From Hofstenia miamia (lineage: Eukaryota > Xenacoelomorpha > Acoela), in assembly GCA_004352715.1 (NCBI GenBank), contig SCFE01000039.1, positions 2,062,973 to 2,126,972 of the forward strand: DNA of 64,000 bases, given 5' to 3'. The stretch's first letter is position 1, and every line of letters starts with the position of its first letter. The position numbers and the translations under genes were made by a program. This document shows positions 12,371 through 24,700 of the stretch, piece by piece. Under the pieces are notes generated by a model. The model made no database searches and was not told the origin of the DNA. It saw nothing but the letters and a program-made list of their open reading frames with translations.

Positions 12371-12515
12371 TAAGGCTACGGTTAGACTACGCGATTGGTA
12401 CCAAGAAAAGTTAAGAAACACGTCACATCACTAATTATCTCGGTAGTTAGAAGTGCGATTTTATCAAAATGTGACAGATCACGCGTGACCAATCACATAG
12501 TCTAACAGAGCCTAA
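12371..12515. mobile_element. PIF/Harbinger-like MITE with TAA target duplication
   Basis: The left end is TAA followed by GGCTACGGTTAGACTACGCG and ATTGGT. The right end, reverse-complemented, is TTA followed by GGCTCTGTTAGACTATGTG and ATTGGT. The terminal inverted repeats are thus about 26 bp with a few differences, flanked directly by TAA on both sides. A 3-bp TWA duplication with ends starting GGC/GGG is the hallmark of PIF/Harbinger elements. At 145 bp there is no room for coding sequence. The interior shows no further symmetry beyond the first 30 bases. Confidence 0.65.
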
Positions 12516-13268
12516 AAGAACTGCAAATATTATAATTCAATACGATGACCCAAAAGTAAATATGATATTTATTATTTAAATCCATCAGAAACATTTTTAC
12601 ATTCAAGCAGTACCAGAAACAGAAATATATTTAAGCGAGGCTCCTATCTGGTATATCGTTTTTTCGCATTTTTTACCTCACGGATTCCTTGTACATTATT
12701 CTTAAATATAAAGTGGTAGCCATTTGTTTTTCCTTACAGAATTTAGAAAATTTATAACAATTTTGAATGAAAGACTAATTTTTTCTACGAATGTGTTACC
12801 AATTCAGTCGAAAAATAAAATATGATGTGGATATTTTAAGGTGATAGATTTGAAAATAAATTTTAAAAAATTTTGAGAAACTTAAATGTAATTTTCATTT
12901 TCTAATCGAAGTTTCTCAATCTTGAAAAAATTTGGAATTTATCTCAAGATTTCTATCATCAACATGCCTTCAATTGTAAAAATCGACAAAATTCTTATTT
13001 AATATTTTAAAATTCATGATTTATTGACTGCCTTACCGAAAATATGTAAATATTTGAATTAATACAAACTATTGGGTTTTGATCACCGTCTTGCAGAATG
13101 ATTATTTTCTGGTTAAAGAAATTTTAAACAAATACAAGAATAACCGATTCGAGGAGAAAAAACTCAGAAATCATTAGCAATTTTACTGAACTTATTATTA
13201 CAGATAAATTTCTGGGAAAAATTGTCTCGGGGTTTTTCTTTATAAATAAATTTTTCATGGTTTATAAT
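12516..13268. other. No recognisable gene
   Basis: Very AT-rich sequence. One weak mirrored patch (TTTGAGAAACTTAAATG and CGAAGTTTCTCAATC near 12870-12920) is noted, with no coding signal. Confidence 0.45.
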
Positions 13269-13700
13269 TTACACTATTTTGGTTACACAAAAAAATTTTT
13301 GCTTGCCTAAATTTTGCATGAACGAGCCGCCACTGAATTCTAGAATCTTTTCAGTATCTATACTAGGAGTTCTAGGTTGTTTGGAATTCAAGTCATTCGA
13401 TATATTTGCAAACCTTTTGTTGATATCATTAGCCTCTTGGATGATGTATTGCGACCCATAATTTGATTTACAGTAGCCATCCATTTTTTATTTTTCATTG
13501 AAATACTTCTTTTAGTTTCTTTACAAATTCATTCCCAATTAATTTCTTTTCGTGGTCATTAAAATAGGATCATTATTCGTCAGTTTAACATTAGTGATTG
13601 GACATGCTCTGTCAATGCAATTCGTCATTGTGTGACAAAATAAGGCAGTCTCTTCATCAATATCCGGTCGTATGATTTGCTCAAATGCTTTAAGTAATCA
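13269..13700 (-). pseudogene. LINE pre-RT linker fragment
   Basis: The minus strand reads MKNKKWMATVNQIMGRN in one frame and EANDINKRFANISNDL in another. These resemble the segment between endonuclease and RT (K+.WK.INEIMG+... then ...iAn.FN.yF.NIG..L). Frames change between the two halves, so the copy is broken. It lies opposite in strand to the LINE that begins near 13.96 kb, so it is a separate insertion. Confidence 0.45.
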
Positions 13701-13964
13701 AATTAAAGAATTAGCCTTCATACAGATCTGCTTTTTGATTTGAAGCATTTTGATTCTTTGAAAATTGTAAATACTACATTCAAATATAATGTGCCTTTTT
13801 CTACATTTCAAAATTAATGTGTGTGATAACATTGTCATTTCCTTGGTGAATATTGATAGATGAAATTTTGCAATTGTGTGACCTTTGATATTGATTGACA
13901 ATGGCGTAACTGAAGTTCTTCATGTAAATATGAAACTAAACTGCTAGACATCTTATCGAGTGTT

Positions 13965-16015
13965 GCTAATTTTACACAGCTTGTAACTTTGCCTACTTAT
14001 TCTTCAGGGAATATTTTAGATGTCGTTCTATCCACAATGTCTGACACAATTGAAATGGATAGATGTGTATAAGAGACCGATGTCAACATGCTATCAGATC
14101 ATCATTTTGCTTTGGCTGATTATGTCTTAAATACAAATTCACAAACCAATCACTTCAGTGGAATTTCGAAATATTAGTTTACGCTAGGCAACTATCATGG
14201 CTTAAATGAACTTATCAAAAAATTTACTCTAGTGTTTTCCGATGATATTGATATCGTTTTTGATACGTGGTATTCTCAACTTTATGATGCGTTTGATATC
14301 ACTGTTCCAAAGAAAAGATCTAATACACAAATTTCCTCACTATTTTTTATCAAACACTGTGCATCAGTTAAATGAACTTAGTACATTATAACAGAAAAAT
14401 GAAAAAAAGCCTCTATCTACTTATGATTCCCAATTAGCCAAAGCTCAGCGTGAATTTCTAGACGTGCAGTTTAGACAAAATTTGTTTCTTTGAGTCGCTT
14501 AAAAATATAATAACAGGAAACGCCTTCAAGTTTCTCAGATGTATCTCAGAAGGAAGCAGCTTACCATCTTTCGTTACCTTTGATGACTTAATTGCACATT
14601 CTGACTAGGAAAGAGCTGAATTATTCAATGTATATTTTGCATCCACATTTTCCGAACTAGTGTCTTCTGATGTTTTTGTAAACACTTCCGACATTCTTGA
14701 TATAAATTTACATGATTTCTCTTTTACGGAGCATGACATATATAATGTGATTGTTATGCAAAGGTCGTCGTCCAGCTTGGCCTGTGATAGTTTTTCTTCT
14801 CTGGCTATTAAAAACACCCGTTGCTCAATAATTCCTCAGTTATACTTTCTCTTCAATCAGATAATTGACTATACTAGTTTCCCAACATCTTGGAAAACAG
14901 CATTTGTCACTCCAATCTTCAAATCAGGCATGAAGTCTAATGTCCTTAATTACCGCACAATAAGTATATTACCGAGAGTTTTCCTGGTTTTTGAAAGACT
15001 GCTCTTCCAATTTTTGTATCCTGAAATTCAGTCGAAGTTATCAGCAAATCAACATGGGTGTAGAAGTGGCTGTTCTACTGTGACAAATTTACTAACGTAC
15101 TTGGATGTCATTTATAACAACATTGATGCTGGGATGCCTTGCTGATTTATGAAAAATCTTTTCCCATCGCTTATTGATTATTTAATTAAGATTTTTAGTT
15201 TGGATAAATATCTAATTAGACTTTTTATCAGATATTTGTCAAATAGATTACAATGTGTAAACATTAATGGAACGATTTAGCAGCCAATTGAAGTTACTAG
15301 TGGCGTGCCCCAAGGCCGTGTTTTGGGGCCCTTGCTCTTCGGTTTTTATTGATGACCTTTCACAGTCGTGTAACTCAACATGTTCACTGTTTGCCGACGA
15401 CAGCAAAATACTATTTAGAAACCTCAAACACATCTGAAGTACAGAATGATGTACATGCATTTTTTGCTTTGGGGAAAAAAGTGGCACATGTGACATTTAA
15501 CTATACAAAATATGAAGCCTTTCTTTTAAGAAGTAGTATAAGCCACATCAATTATCCTGTTGTACAGCTTGAGAAAAGTCTTATTGATTCTATAGATTGT
15601 GTCAAAGATTTCCGTATATTTTTGGATTGTAACAAATTGGTCGAAACATTGCATAATTAGGCTAGAAAAAGCCGTCAAATGTCTTTGGTATATCCGAACT
15701 AACGTGCCCATTATAGCACGCAAGTTCAATCTATATAGAAGCTGCGTATTGTCAACATTACTTTATGCTTCGCAGGCGTGGCAGCCAAATCGAGGAATGC
15801 TTACCAAATTTGAGAAATTTCACAATCAATCCTTAAAATGGATAACTGGACTCTATGATGCCGACTATATTACACGCCTTAATGCGATTGCCGCTCTTCC
15901 TATATCGTATCACCTACAGCATCTGGATGTAACTTACTTTCATAAGCTTTAAACAAAAACTATAATGTGTCGTTTTTAAAAGCTTAATTAAACATGCAGA
16001 TATATTTCTACTTAA
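13965..16015 (+). pseudogene. CR1/Jockey-like LINE, endonuclease end through RT to C-terminus (frameshifted)
   Basis: Plus-strand frames in order: endonuclease C-terminus (FTQLVTLPTYSSGNILDVVL, then MLSDHHFALADYVL near 14085-14130, with the SDH motif intact), linker to 14600, RT frame 14660-15145 (FPTSWKTAFVTPIFKSG, NYRTISILPRVFLVFERLL, ANQHGCRSGCSTVTNLLTYL), SGVPQGRVLGPLLFGF near 15297-15350, FADDSKIL near 15390, and a C-terminal frame 15599-15952 (VLSTLLYASQAWQP, KFHNQSLKWITGLYDADY). At least four frameshifts or stops separate these. The 5' UTR and most of the endonuclease are absent, so it is 5'-truncated. Of the LINE copies here it keeps the widest set of domains. Antisense frames at 14605, 15248 and 15526 are shadows. 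Confidence 0.85.
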
Positions 16016-16860
16016 AAAGTCATCGTCAGTTTTTTACAAATTTTTTTAATTAAAAACAAAAGATAAAAAAACAATCAAACTAATTATGAACATTGTTTTA
16101 AGATCGTATATATATCAAAGAACTCAGAAAAATATCAATAATTAAAGAAAAAGTTATATATATATATATATATATATATATTGGTTTTTCTAGTAGGCAA
16201 CTATCAAGATAAGGAGACGAGTTCTACTATATCTAATCATCTAATTAAGTGCGGACTAAATTTTGAAACAAAAATATTATATCAGACATCAAGACAAGTA
16301 ATTTAAAAATTATTGAGAGTATTTTGATAAAATCCTTGCAACCAAATTTGAACACAAAAGAAGACTATATTTATAAATTAAATTTGCCACTTTTTAAAAT
16401 TTAGAGAATTACAAAATTATAATTATAAAATCTAGTAAATTTAGAGGGGAATAATTTGTAAAATAATTTACGATAACTTTGTAAGTCGAAATATATCTGC
16501 ATGTTCTTATTAAGTTTAATCACTATAATGTTGATGTCTTTGACTGTTTCATTCCAGAACACTTCTGGTAGAACAAGGTCTGAAGCAGTATTTTTGTTCA
16601 AGCCTTGTATGGTTAGAAAGGCGCTTTGCTATGCAAACTATTTTACCAGAGTTGTTACCCTATTGAAATATCTGATTCGAAATTCTTGTTTAAATATTTT
16701 CGACAAGCGACATAATCTTCAATAGCTTTATTTGTTTGCATCATGCATATGTACAAATAAGATATACATATTTACAAAAATGTACTAAGAACTTAGATAT
16801 ACATATACTACAAACTAACTACAATAATGAAAATTAAAATTCACACAGATATTTACAATT
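16016..16860. other. No gene; AT microsatellite at 16154-16182
   Basis: AT-rich sequence with a (TA)n tract of about 28 bases. Short frames on both strands at 16400-16725 have no recognisable content. Confidence 0.55.
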
Positions 16861-16887
16861 AAAATGGATTAAAAATAAGAAGTTTCG

Positions 16888-17857
16888 CTACAGTTTTAAC
16901 ATTTTAAGTATTCCGTTATTATTTTGTTCTGCTAATAAATTGTGTTTTAACAGTTTTTTAAATTCATTTATATTGCTGGCTTTCCTTACACTGATAGGTA
17001 AATCATTCCACAGTTTGCAAAATGTGGTTGTAAAAGAATTTTCCCAGTATTTGCTTCTTGGATGTATATTGTTTATGCACATGTTTGCACGGTGATTATA
17101 TTTTACATATTTCCTGGTTAGTGCCCTACTACTTGTTTTCAACTGCTTAAACATGTGTACTAAGCTGTTGTACTTGGTTATAGTAAATGGACGAAACAAT
17201 GATAATGTTTGCAGTTTTTTACTAACTTGATGTTTACTAATGGAAAACATGACACAGATTGACCAGTTAAACAATCTATTTATACGCTCATGCTCAGCCG
17301 TCTTAATATTGCTTAAAAGAATGCAAGCATATGTATATTGACTAACCACAAATGCATTGATTAACTCCTTACTCTGCTTAAACCGTTTTATTTGTTTTAG
17401 ATACTGTATTCCAAACGCCATCTTACGAACCTTGCTGTTTATGAAGTCTTTATAACAGAAGTTCTGATCTATTTCTACCCCTAAGTACTTTACTGATTTG
17501 CTGTTTTGGATTGATATACCGTCGGAAACTTTTAGACTTATGTCTTTAGCTATTGCTTCAGATCCACTTGGAGCGAAGATGATGAACTGAGTTTTTTGCG
17601 TATTCATTGTTAGCATGTTTTGGTTAAAGTAACTACAGATTTTGGTTAAAGTGTTCTGCAAATTTGTTGTGGCTATTATTGGACTCACATGTCTATGTAT
17701 GGCGCAAATGTCGTCTGCATATTGAATTAGTTCCGCGTCGACAATATATGTTGACAAATCGTTTATGTACAAATTGAAGAGAAGAGGACCAAGCACTGTA
17801 CCCTGTGGAACCCCTAACGTTGCATTGCATTGCATGACTACCTTTGTAGTTGGTTGA
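16888..17857 (-). pseudogene. 5'-truncated LINE, open 3' half of reverse transcriptase ORF
   Basis: The longest open frame in the window has 315 codons. It starts inside the RT domain with GVPQGTVLGPLLFNLY (residues 8-23) and has the catalytic QYADD box (residues 38-42). It continues with KTQFIIF (about 82-88), the post-RT motif SVKYLGVEID (about 113-122), YTYACILLSNI in the thumb/connection, and the C-terminal RSKYWENSF and LWNDLPISVRKA. It ends in a natural stop. The frame stays in register for nearly 1 kb, so the copy is younger than its neighbours. It cannot be active, because the endonuclease, fingers and first palm motif are missing, as is usual for incomplete target-primed reverse transcription. 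The Met used as start is not biological; similarity extends about seven codons further to 17857. Confidence 0.85.
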
Positions 17858-17859
17858 TT

Positions 17860-19560
17860 TAAAAGTTGAAGAATTATTTATTCAAAAAACTATTATATGA
17901 TTATTTCACCATAAAGTCAGCAACTTCAAATTTAAGGATATTATACTTACATTTTTTCATTTATTTCCATGCATTTTTATCTACGTTTTTGACAGTATTC
18001 CTTTGCTTTGTACCATATTAATATAAACTTTCAGTAATTGAGATGATATTTCGCTTTACTAAAAGTTCATAAACTGAACAAGCAAATATAAAATATAATT
18101 TTCATTATAACAATAGCGCTAATTGACGTAATATTCTTCTAAAATATGAAATGTGTTAATTGGAGTCTAATTCTTCAACGATAATGCAAACTTCACGTTA
18201 TAAAAATGTCTCTGAATATTTAACCGTGTGAACAAAATTGTTAGTTGTATATTATAAGACTTGACGTGATTTTTAGAGAACATTATAAATAAATTTTCGA
18301 AATTACAAAAACTTTATACGCCTTAAAATCTTTTAGTAATTGTTTCCTTAAAAACTAAATTAGATAGACTCAAATCCGCTTATAGCGGGAGCGTGAGTCC
18401 AAGGGAAACGAGTCTCCTCACTCATTTTGGTGACTAAACAATGGCAAATAAAATTGAATTAATTTCAATCCTACCACAGTCAAATAATCAACTTCAGCCA
18501 TTAGATATTAATTTAATGTTTTGTCTAAACATGAATTTGGCTCTGTGTTTCTTCTGTTTGGCTAGAAGTGTGGACAAAATATTTTGCTGATTAAAGGTTT
18601 TAGCATTGTGGAATATTTCTTGGAGAAATCGTACAAATAAAGAGTAAAGAGGACTTTCGTTCATCAAGTTCATACATTTCTATGAATAATAATATTCATG
18701 AAAATATTCCTCATAATTCAACATCAGAACAGCGAAACTAATCTGTTACAGCAACATTGGCTTTGAAAATAATTTTACCATCGCCCCCAACACATCTAAC
18801 CCATCACATACATGACCTCATCAAACATCTGCAACAAACGATACATTTGTTCCAATGAAATGCGAAATGAACAACGCCAAAAATAAGCCCTCAACGTAAA
18901 TTAAATCTAAATTCAATCTCACACAATAGTTCCAGTACCATTAATTTAGAGTACCTTTGCTGTTTCTGCTTGCCAACTAGAATGTTTCCGTCGCAGATTG
19001 GTTTGAATGTACATTATGCAAACAATTGATTTGTGAAGATTGCTTTAGCACAGAAACGTGTTTTGACTGTTGTGTAACTTTCGGGAATTTTTATACTTTG
19101 TATTACATAAATGCAACATTGTGTTACGTCCAATTCACCCCATTGCAATATGTTGATGTAAGGATGAGTTTTTTCCCTGTAATTAGTTTTTACAAAAATT
19201 ATGTTTGAAATGTTGCATGAAGTGCGGGCAAACACGTTAAACAAAAATAACATAAAAAATTTTATGCTGAAAATGCGGATTCGCAAGAAGGTGATACCTA
19301 ATTCACCTTAGTAAAACTCGTTCGTTTATAATAATAATTAGTTATATCTTTTTATATAATATATATTATATTACATTATACAAGCAATGCATGACTCATG
19401 CAGCATTAGTACTTAAGTTTGATTTCAGGTAAAAATCAGTCCGAATCACTCATTGACCATCGCATAAAATAAATAATGTCACGTGACTAAGATACTGGAA
19501 CCGTAATATAAAATGAAAAACTATCATTCGGTTATTAACATTCAAGTTTCAATCAACCAT
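17860..19560. other. No recognisable gene
   Basis: AT-rich sequence. Overlapping frames on both strands at 19014-19286 lack features of known families. A GC-richer patch near 18370-18430 is unexplained. Confidence 0.5.
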
Positions 19561-19584
19561 AAAAAATAGTGTTGGATCAACTGT

Positions 19585-20262
19585 TGCAAAAATATAAAAT
19601 CAACTAATTTTGCTGATGACAATTCCGAAGTTGTTGGTGGTTTTTTCGATAAAAATGATAGAGCAGCTGAGATTATTGGCAGCTTAGAACAATTTAAAAA
19701 AAATTTGAAGATGTAGAAACATCCAAAGAAATTATCTATACCTGACACAATGCTAGAGATATCCCAGAAATCAATGAGATCAAGCGGACTTCATCTCTCA
19801 GGGTTCTAGGTATTGAATTTGATCCTAAGATGAATTTTAATACACATATTAGTAAAACCATAGCCTTTGCAACATCGACACTTTTCATTTTACTAAGACT
19901 AAAGCATGTGGGTTTTCATAAAGATGAACTGGAGATTCTGTATAACTCCTTAGTGCTAAGTAAAATCACTTATGGATGATCCATTTGGAAAGGGATTAAC
20001 TAGCAAAATGAGAAAAATGATAATCTGCAGAGAAAGGCCGTAAGATTTGGAATAATTGATAAATCCACCAGTATTGGAAAATATGGCAGATGCGAAGTTC
20101 TTCAAGAACGTAAATGATTCCGATTGTAAACATAATTTATGTTAATTCATGTCCGTTAGAACCAACTATGCAGAAAATAAATTTCGCAGCAGCCTGCGAC
20201 TGGTGGAGCATCAGTCAACTTATTCCCCCACAGACACTTGCGATTTTACTGAAGATTCATGA
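19585..20262 (+). pseudogene. LINE reverse transcriptase C-terminal half (decayed)
   Basis: The plus strand reads NFADDNSEVV (palm box), then after a shift SSLRVLGIEFDPKMNFNTHI followed by TLFILLRLKHVGF, and LEILYNSLVLSKITYG, SIWKG and RKAVRFG. This is the YADD to YLG(V/I).D to 'lY.slv.s.l.YG...WG' series of Jockey/CR1-like ORF2. Stops and shifts are present. It is probably a different subfamily from the copy at 16.9 kb, since the spacing and residues differ. An A-rich stretch follows (about 20280-20310). Confidence 0.7.
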
Positions 20263-20807
20263 TTTATGTTTTATATTATAAGTGGTAATCCATAATTCAA
20301 TAAAAGTTCTTATCTTTTTAATCTCATTTGAACTCCATGATGGTTTCCTCAAGAAAGCTTTTGGTGCTGATCTCACAAACTAATAGAAGCCAAAATTCGA
20401 AACCAGCAAAGGATAGAAAAATGTCTCCTCTAATTAACGTTTTGAAATCGCAAACCCTTGTCGGTGCCAAGATCTTTACCCACACGATTTGGGCAGTCTG
20501 TTTACAAAATATTTGTAGTTGTTTTTATCACCTTATACCTCCTTATTAAATGAACAATGGGTATGAGGAGAATTCTTTAAAAGAAATCGATTTTTCATTG
20601 AAAAGTATTTAGTATTCTCACACACATCAGGCGCATGAATCATTTTAGAACTCATGATCTTCCCCATCACATGGGATGTGTAATATGCAAGGACAAACGA
20701 GTCGAAATTTTGAAATAAAGCAAAGCCGATTAGGGTTAAAAATTTTTAGTAGTTCTAGCTGGCAAAGTTTCACTAGAATCAACATAAATATATTGAAGGA
20801 GAAAAAA

Positions 20808-20813
20808 TTTATT
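20808..20813 (-). promoter_or_regulatory. Candidate polyadenylation signal of the Slp-like gene
   Basis: AATAAA on the minus strand, about 224 bases after the stop codon at 21037. It is the nearest such hexamer I noticed downstream of the last exon. In AT-rich DNA such a match is expected by chance, so support is weak. Confidence 0.3.
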
Positions 20814-21036
20814 GGATTTGCAAATTAACGTAGAAACTATTAAAACATTCTCAGATGTACTATATGAAGAACTTTAAGATGATTGTTAAATTTAAGGCAG
20901 AAAGGTTTCCTTAACTTGAAGCGTCAAAAATTGTTATCATACACATAGTACAAACCTACAAAAATAGCACCAAATGTGATCAATTTAAATAAAAAAGTTC
21001 ATTAAAAAACAGCGCGAATGCATCTGCGTTACTTCA

Positions 21037-21188
21037 TTATCGACTTTTATGATTGGAAGGCAGCATATCTCTGCGTAGAGCTAGAACAGCACTAGCAGTT
21101 TCATCTGGATTATCAAGCATGGTTGACCACAAATCCACCTCCTCAACGGTTGCTTGCATCCATTCAACAATTTCATTCTCGTAACTCC
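21037..21188 (-). CDS. SYTL-like: Slp-like gene, last coding exon (end of C2B and C-terminus)
   Basis: The acceptor TTTTTATTAG precedes GGAGTTACGAG. The split Gly codon joins the upstream exon (ACA-G/GG). The 50 codons read GSYENEIVEWMQATVEEVD, then LWSTMLDNPDE, then VLALRRDMLPS, and end at TAA. Slp C2B domains characteristically end with a 'G....G.EV.DWM.S...E..LW..M...P..W....L.LR' extension, and this exon follows it closely. That is the strongest single reason to place the gene in the Slp family rather than with synaptotagmins or extended synaptotagmins. The preceding intron is only 66 bases, while most others exceed 2 kb. No later exon is needed. Confidence 0.9.
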
Positions 21189-21254
21189 CTAATAAAAAAG
21201 TTAATTAATTTGAAATTATTAAGTTGAAGAATACAAACAACGTTCAAAGCAAAC

Positions 21255-21466
21255 CTGTTCCCAAGGAAAAACGAACTCCACCAAGAAATTTATTACGGCC
21301 CAAAAGTGATTCCCACAGGGTGACCTCAACACAAGCCTGTTTTAACTGTGCAGTTGTTAAGCCAGCCCAAACAAATGTGTGATTAATTGCCAATGATTCA
21401 TTATGAACTTTGAAAGGCTTAGTTTTCTGTTTTCCAGATTTTGAGACATTGAGAGGTAGAAGATAA
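21255..21466 (-). CDS. SYTL-like: Slp-like gene, C2B middle exon
   Basis: The acceptor GTTAAATTTAG precedes TTATCTTCTACC; the donor is GGAACAG before GTTTGC. Phase 2 in, phase 1 out. Seventy codons read YLLPLNVSKSGKQKT, then INHTFVWAGLTTAQLKQAC, then VEVTLWESLLGRN, then KFLGGVRFSLGTG. This corresponds to C2B strands 3 to 7 of Slp proteins: YLLP with the basic Lys-rich strand 4, the NHTFVY.G motif, the 'LELTVWD....N.FLGGVRLG.GTG' block. Two canonical loop-3 aspartates (VWD.D) are replaced by Glu/Ser, which argues against calcium binding. Strand 4 has lysines (SKSGKQKTKPFK), as expected for phosphoinositide contact. The first C2B strands must come from an upstream exon not securely found. Confidence 0.9.
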
Positions 21467-21562
21467 CTAAATTTAACTATATGATCAACGTAATTAAAAA
21501 AACATGTGTATATTTACATGGTTGACATAAAAACGATAGTATTTTATTAAATGGAGTCACTA

Positions 21563-21720
21563 CCTTTTGAGGTGTAAAGTGCGGGATCTATTTCGTGAGA
21601 TTGATTTTCCATCTATGTAAAACAGATTTCCAATTGTACAGGTAAGCTTACGAGATCGCGGTTTCAGTAATAAAGAACAACTCATTTCCCCACGCCGCTT
21701 TATAGCCGGTTGATGGGACG
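21563..21720 (-). other. GC-richer open frame in the intron; weak candidate for the missing C2B exon
   Basis: Minus-strand frame with 51 sense codons and no stop (start near 21718; stop TAG at its end), containing SHQPAIKRRGEMSCSLLLK, then LTCTIGNLFYIDGKSISRN, then RTLHLK. If spliced at AAAAG/GTAGTG (last base 21564) it ends in phase 2, as needed by the exon at 21466, giving ...LHLK-S-YLLP, reminiscent of 'sFVKsYLLP'. An AG at 21646-21647 would give a phase-0 start, but the tract before it is not pyrimidine-rich, and the peptide is too short to supply the inter-C2 linker. It may instead be a repeat or an unrelated patch. Confidence 0.2.
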
Positions 21721-24700
21721 AACACTAAATCAGTGTATAATTAATGCACACATACATACTTTGAAGTTATCTACATATTTTTTTCAAACTAACATTACCG
21801 CGGCCAATAGTGGATAGCGTTATCTAGACATTCGAATACAAATCATTAATACCTTTATGTATTGGCTAGATTTCAAATATTTAAAAGGTAAATATCTAAA
21901 AATTCATCATTTGATTTTTAGATATAAATGTCGTTTTGGAGTTAGTGAAAGAAACTTAGTAAGTTATTAACCATATTATATAAACGTGAGTGTAATCAAT
22001 ATCAGGACCATTGCAACTTCGAAACATTAAGAATTGACAAAGTAAAAAACTTGGAAAATATAAAACTGAGATGGCCAAATCTATAATAAAATTGTTTTTG
22101 AAACACTTCGTCAGGTTATTGGTTACCCCGTTGATCACAATTAAAATGTCTCCCCATCAGAAAACCCTGCCTTCACTCTTGAATACAGCAGATGCATTGG
22201 AGGTTTTACACCAAAACAACGCAAGCCCAACGTCAAAAAGACAGTACACGTTATATCCAAGTCTGATCTCATTATTAGTATTGCCACCGAAGTGACTACG
22301 TGACTCACAAGGTTGTCGTGGGGAGCAGTTTTAACTCCCCCGATGGAAAAGCAATCCCACTCCATCTACCTGCCCATAATAAGAAAACAATGGTCTACCC
22401 ATCGCCACGCTGAAAAATAATAACGCGCTTCATATTAGAACAAAGCTAATAAAAAAATTAAATTCAAAAAAGCAATCTAAATGCCCTTTACCAATGAGAG
22501 GAAATTGCTGCCAAATAAAACTAAATAAATTCCGAACATCTTTACAATAATTTTTTCCTATGTTAAGCGTGGTATTATTGTTGAAAAATTACTCCATTCC
22601 GATCTGGATTTCAGTGTCCATTGCAAGTCTGAATATTACACTATAAATAGAATGAGCTGACACGTTAAAAATTTTTTAGAGACCAGTGATTGCCTTATTT
22701 TTAACAACATATAAAAAAATTGCATGGTAAATTTTGCTAACGCTCTGTCTTTGGAAAGCATTGTCTCCTTGGTTAAATGGATGTTTTGCATCTATTATGG
22801 TAATTACGATAATTACCACGGACGAATGAAATTTAAAAATGTATTAAACAGGCACCAGTGCGAGAAATAATACAGGAAATCGCAAACACATAATGGAAAT
22901 GAATGTAATGCAAAGGCAGTCAGTCGATGTTTACATACACCAGGAATTGATGGTAAAGCTATGTAAATATAGGGATGACGAAATGCTAAAATAGGTTTAT
23001 GAAAATTAGAAAATATAACCATGGGGCAAACAAGGAATTAAATTACTGTTTATGACCTTTCAAAACCAATGTTTATAGGATGATGACGCGTTCAGTTCAG
23101 AAGAGCACAGCTAATATCATTTAAAAAAAGACATGCGATAGTAAACATTTATTAGGTAAAGAATTTATAAATTTAGAGGTAAGTAATCCCAGCAATACCA
23201 GGAATGTATCTGAGCGAAATACTGCTTGTGGAGGAATTATCCTGCCATAACTGAACTAATTCAAGCAATTATGACTTTTAGTGATCTAGGTTTACAATAT
23301 GTTTTACAATGTTTATTGGCCAATCAATAAGTTGATAGTTTGGTGTAAACTTCTAAATATATTCGTACCAAAATGTGTGAATACACACTTTGCTTTTTGC
23401 AATATTTCACATACAATGCATATTCATGAAGGAATTTTTTAAGGTAACCCTTCACAGGGGCATTGGATTAAAACTAAATCCTTGATAAATGAATTTGACT
23501 TTGCAATACAAACATTGATTATACTAATAAAAATCAAATCTATAACGTTAAATAATATTTCAAAAATGGTTACCTATGCTTTTATGAAAATGTGTACTTC
23601 AAATTTTCTCTACGGAAAAGGATATATTCAAAATTGTGAATATTAGACATAAAAGTCATATCGTGACAAGCTGGTAATACCTTTGCAGGTATGCACTCCC
23701 CCATGAGGGCACGTACAAAATTATACTGTAACTGTACTCTAAGTTCTCACTAATACATACAGGGGTGGTTCCAAAAAATTTTGTTAAAAGGAGCATGCGC
23801 CCCTTAAGTTGTCTAAATGCATGTACCATCCATTTTGAACGCATTATAAATGTGTTGAAAAATAAACACGCGAAGAAAATAATATATTTTACATAATATA
23901 TTTTTTAAAATTTGCAAAGCGCTTCTGAATCCGCCATTTACATAGGCTAAATCATGGAAGCAAATTACTAGTTGCATAAAATAATTGTTAAACTTTCCTA
24001 ACTTGCGTTCAGAAATTTAAATGGGGATTTGCTTATTCAACTCAGTAAATGTCACTCTCTGAAAACATAAAAAACTCAGCGAGCTTGAAGGAGACTTGGA
24101 CAGTAAATCTACAAGGATAAAACATTTCAGGTCGGTTATTGCTTCTAAGAGCCTTAAACCAACGAATTTCATTAAAAATAGTTCATACTTTAACGTAATC
24201 CATGAATAATTAATGCAACATGGCAGGGGAGCACATTTACTCATAAATATATCCAAAATTCTCAATGAGCTTGGAGAAAACTGCTTAAAAATGAGGAAAA
24301 AACCGGTTGTATCCTTAATGATACAAAAGGCAGACATTTATAGATTCAAATAATTTATTTCTTATGGAGCTGTTACCGACTTAAACTTTAAAGATTGTCC
24401 AAGTTCTTTCAAGTTCCTATATTAATTTTTAAAATAGTCACTATAATTAGAAAAAATCATTTTGGTTTTTTAAAGAGTTGCATTGGAGTATATGGTTTAT
24501 TACCTTTGTTTTCAAAACCCAAAATAAATTCTGTATTTCATTAATGCATTGCATTGTATTCTGACAGTTGAAAATACTCAGCATAAATTCTAAAGTAAAA
24601 TAATATCTAATTGCCAATTTTCAATAATTTCATGTAATTTTGAAGGGAAAGTTCCAATTTTATGCTTTAAAAAACCAAGCTAATATTTTCCAAGTTGTAG

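Noticed and set aside
20328-20549. 73-codon plus frame after the LINE tail
   Set aside because: No family motifs; follows an A-rich LINE end and is probably chance or part of an unrecognised repeat.
23656-23844. Minus frame with RQLKGRML considered as a C2 exon
   Set aside because: A superficial resemblance to the GR.LSL strand only; that strand is already encoded at 25749-25916, and the rest does not fit.
24017-24337. 106-codon minus frame considered as the missing C2B exon
   Set aside because: No C2 strand pattern, no YLLP junction, and no suitable donor in phase 2.
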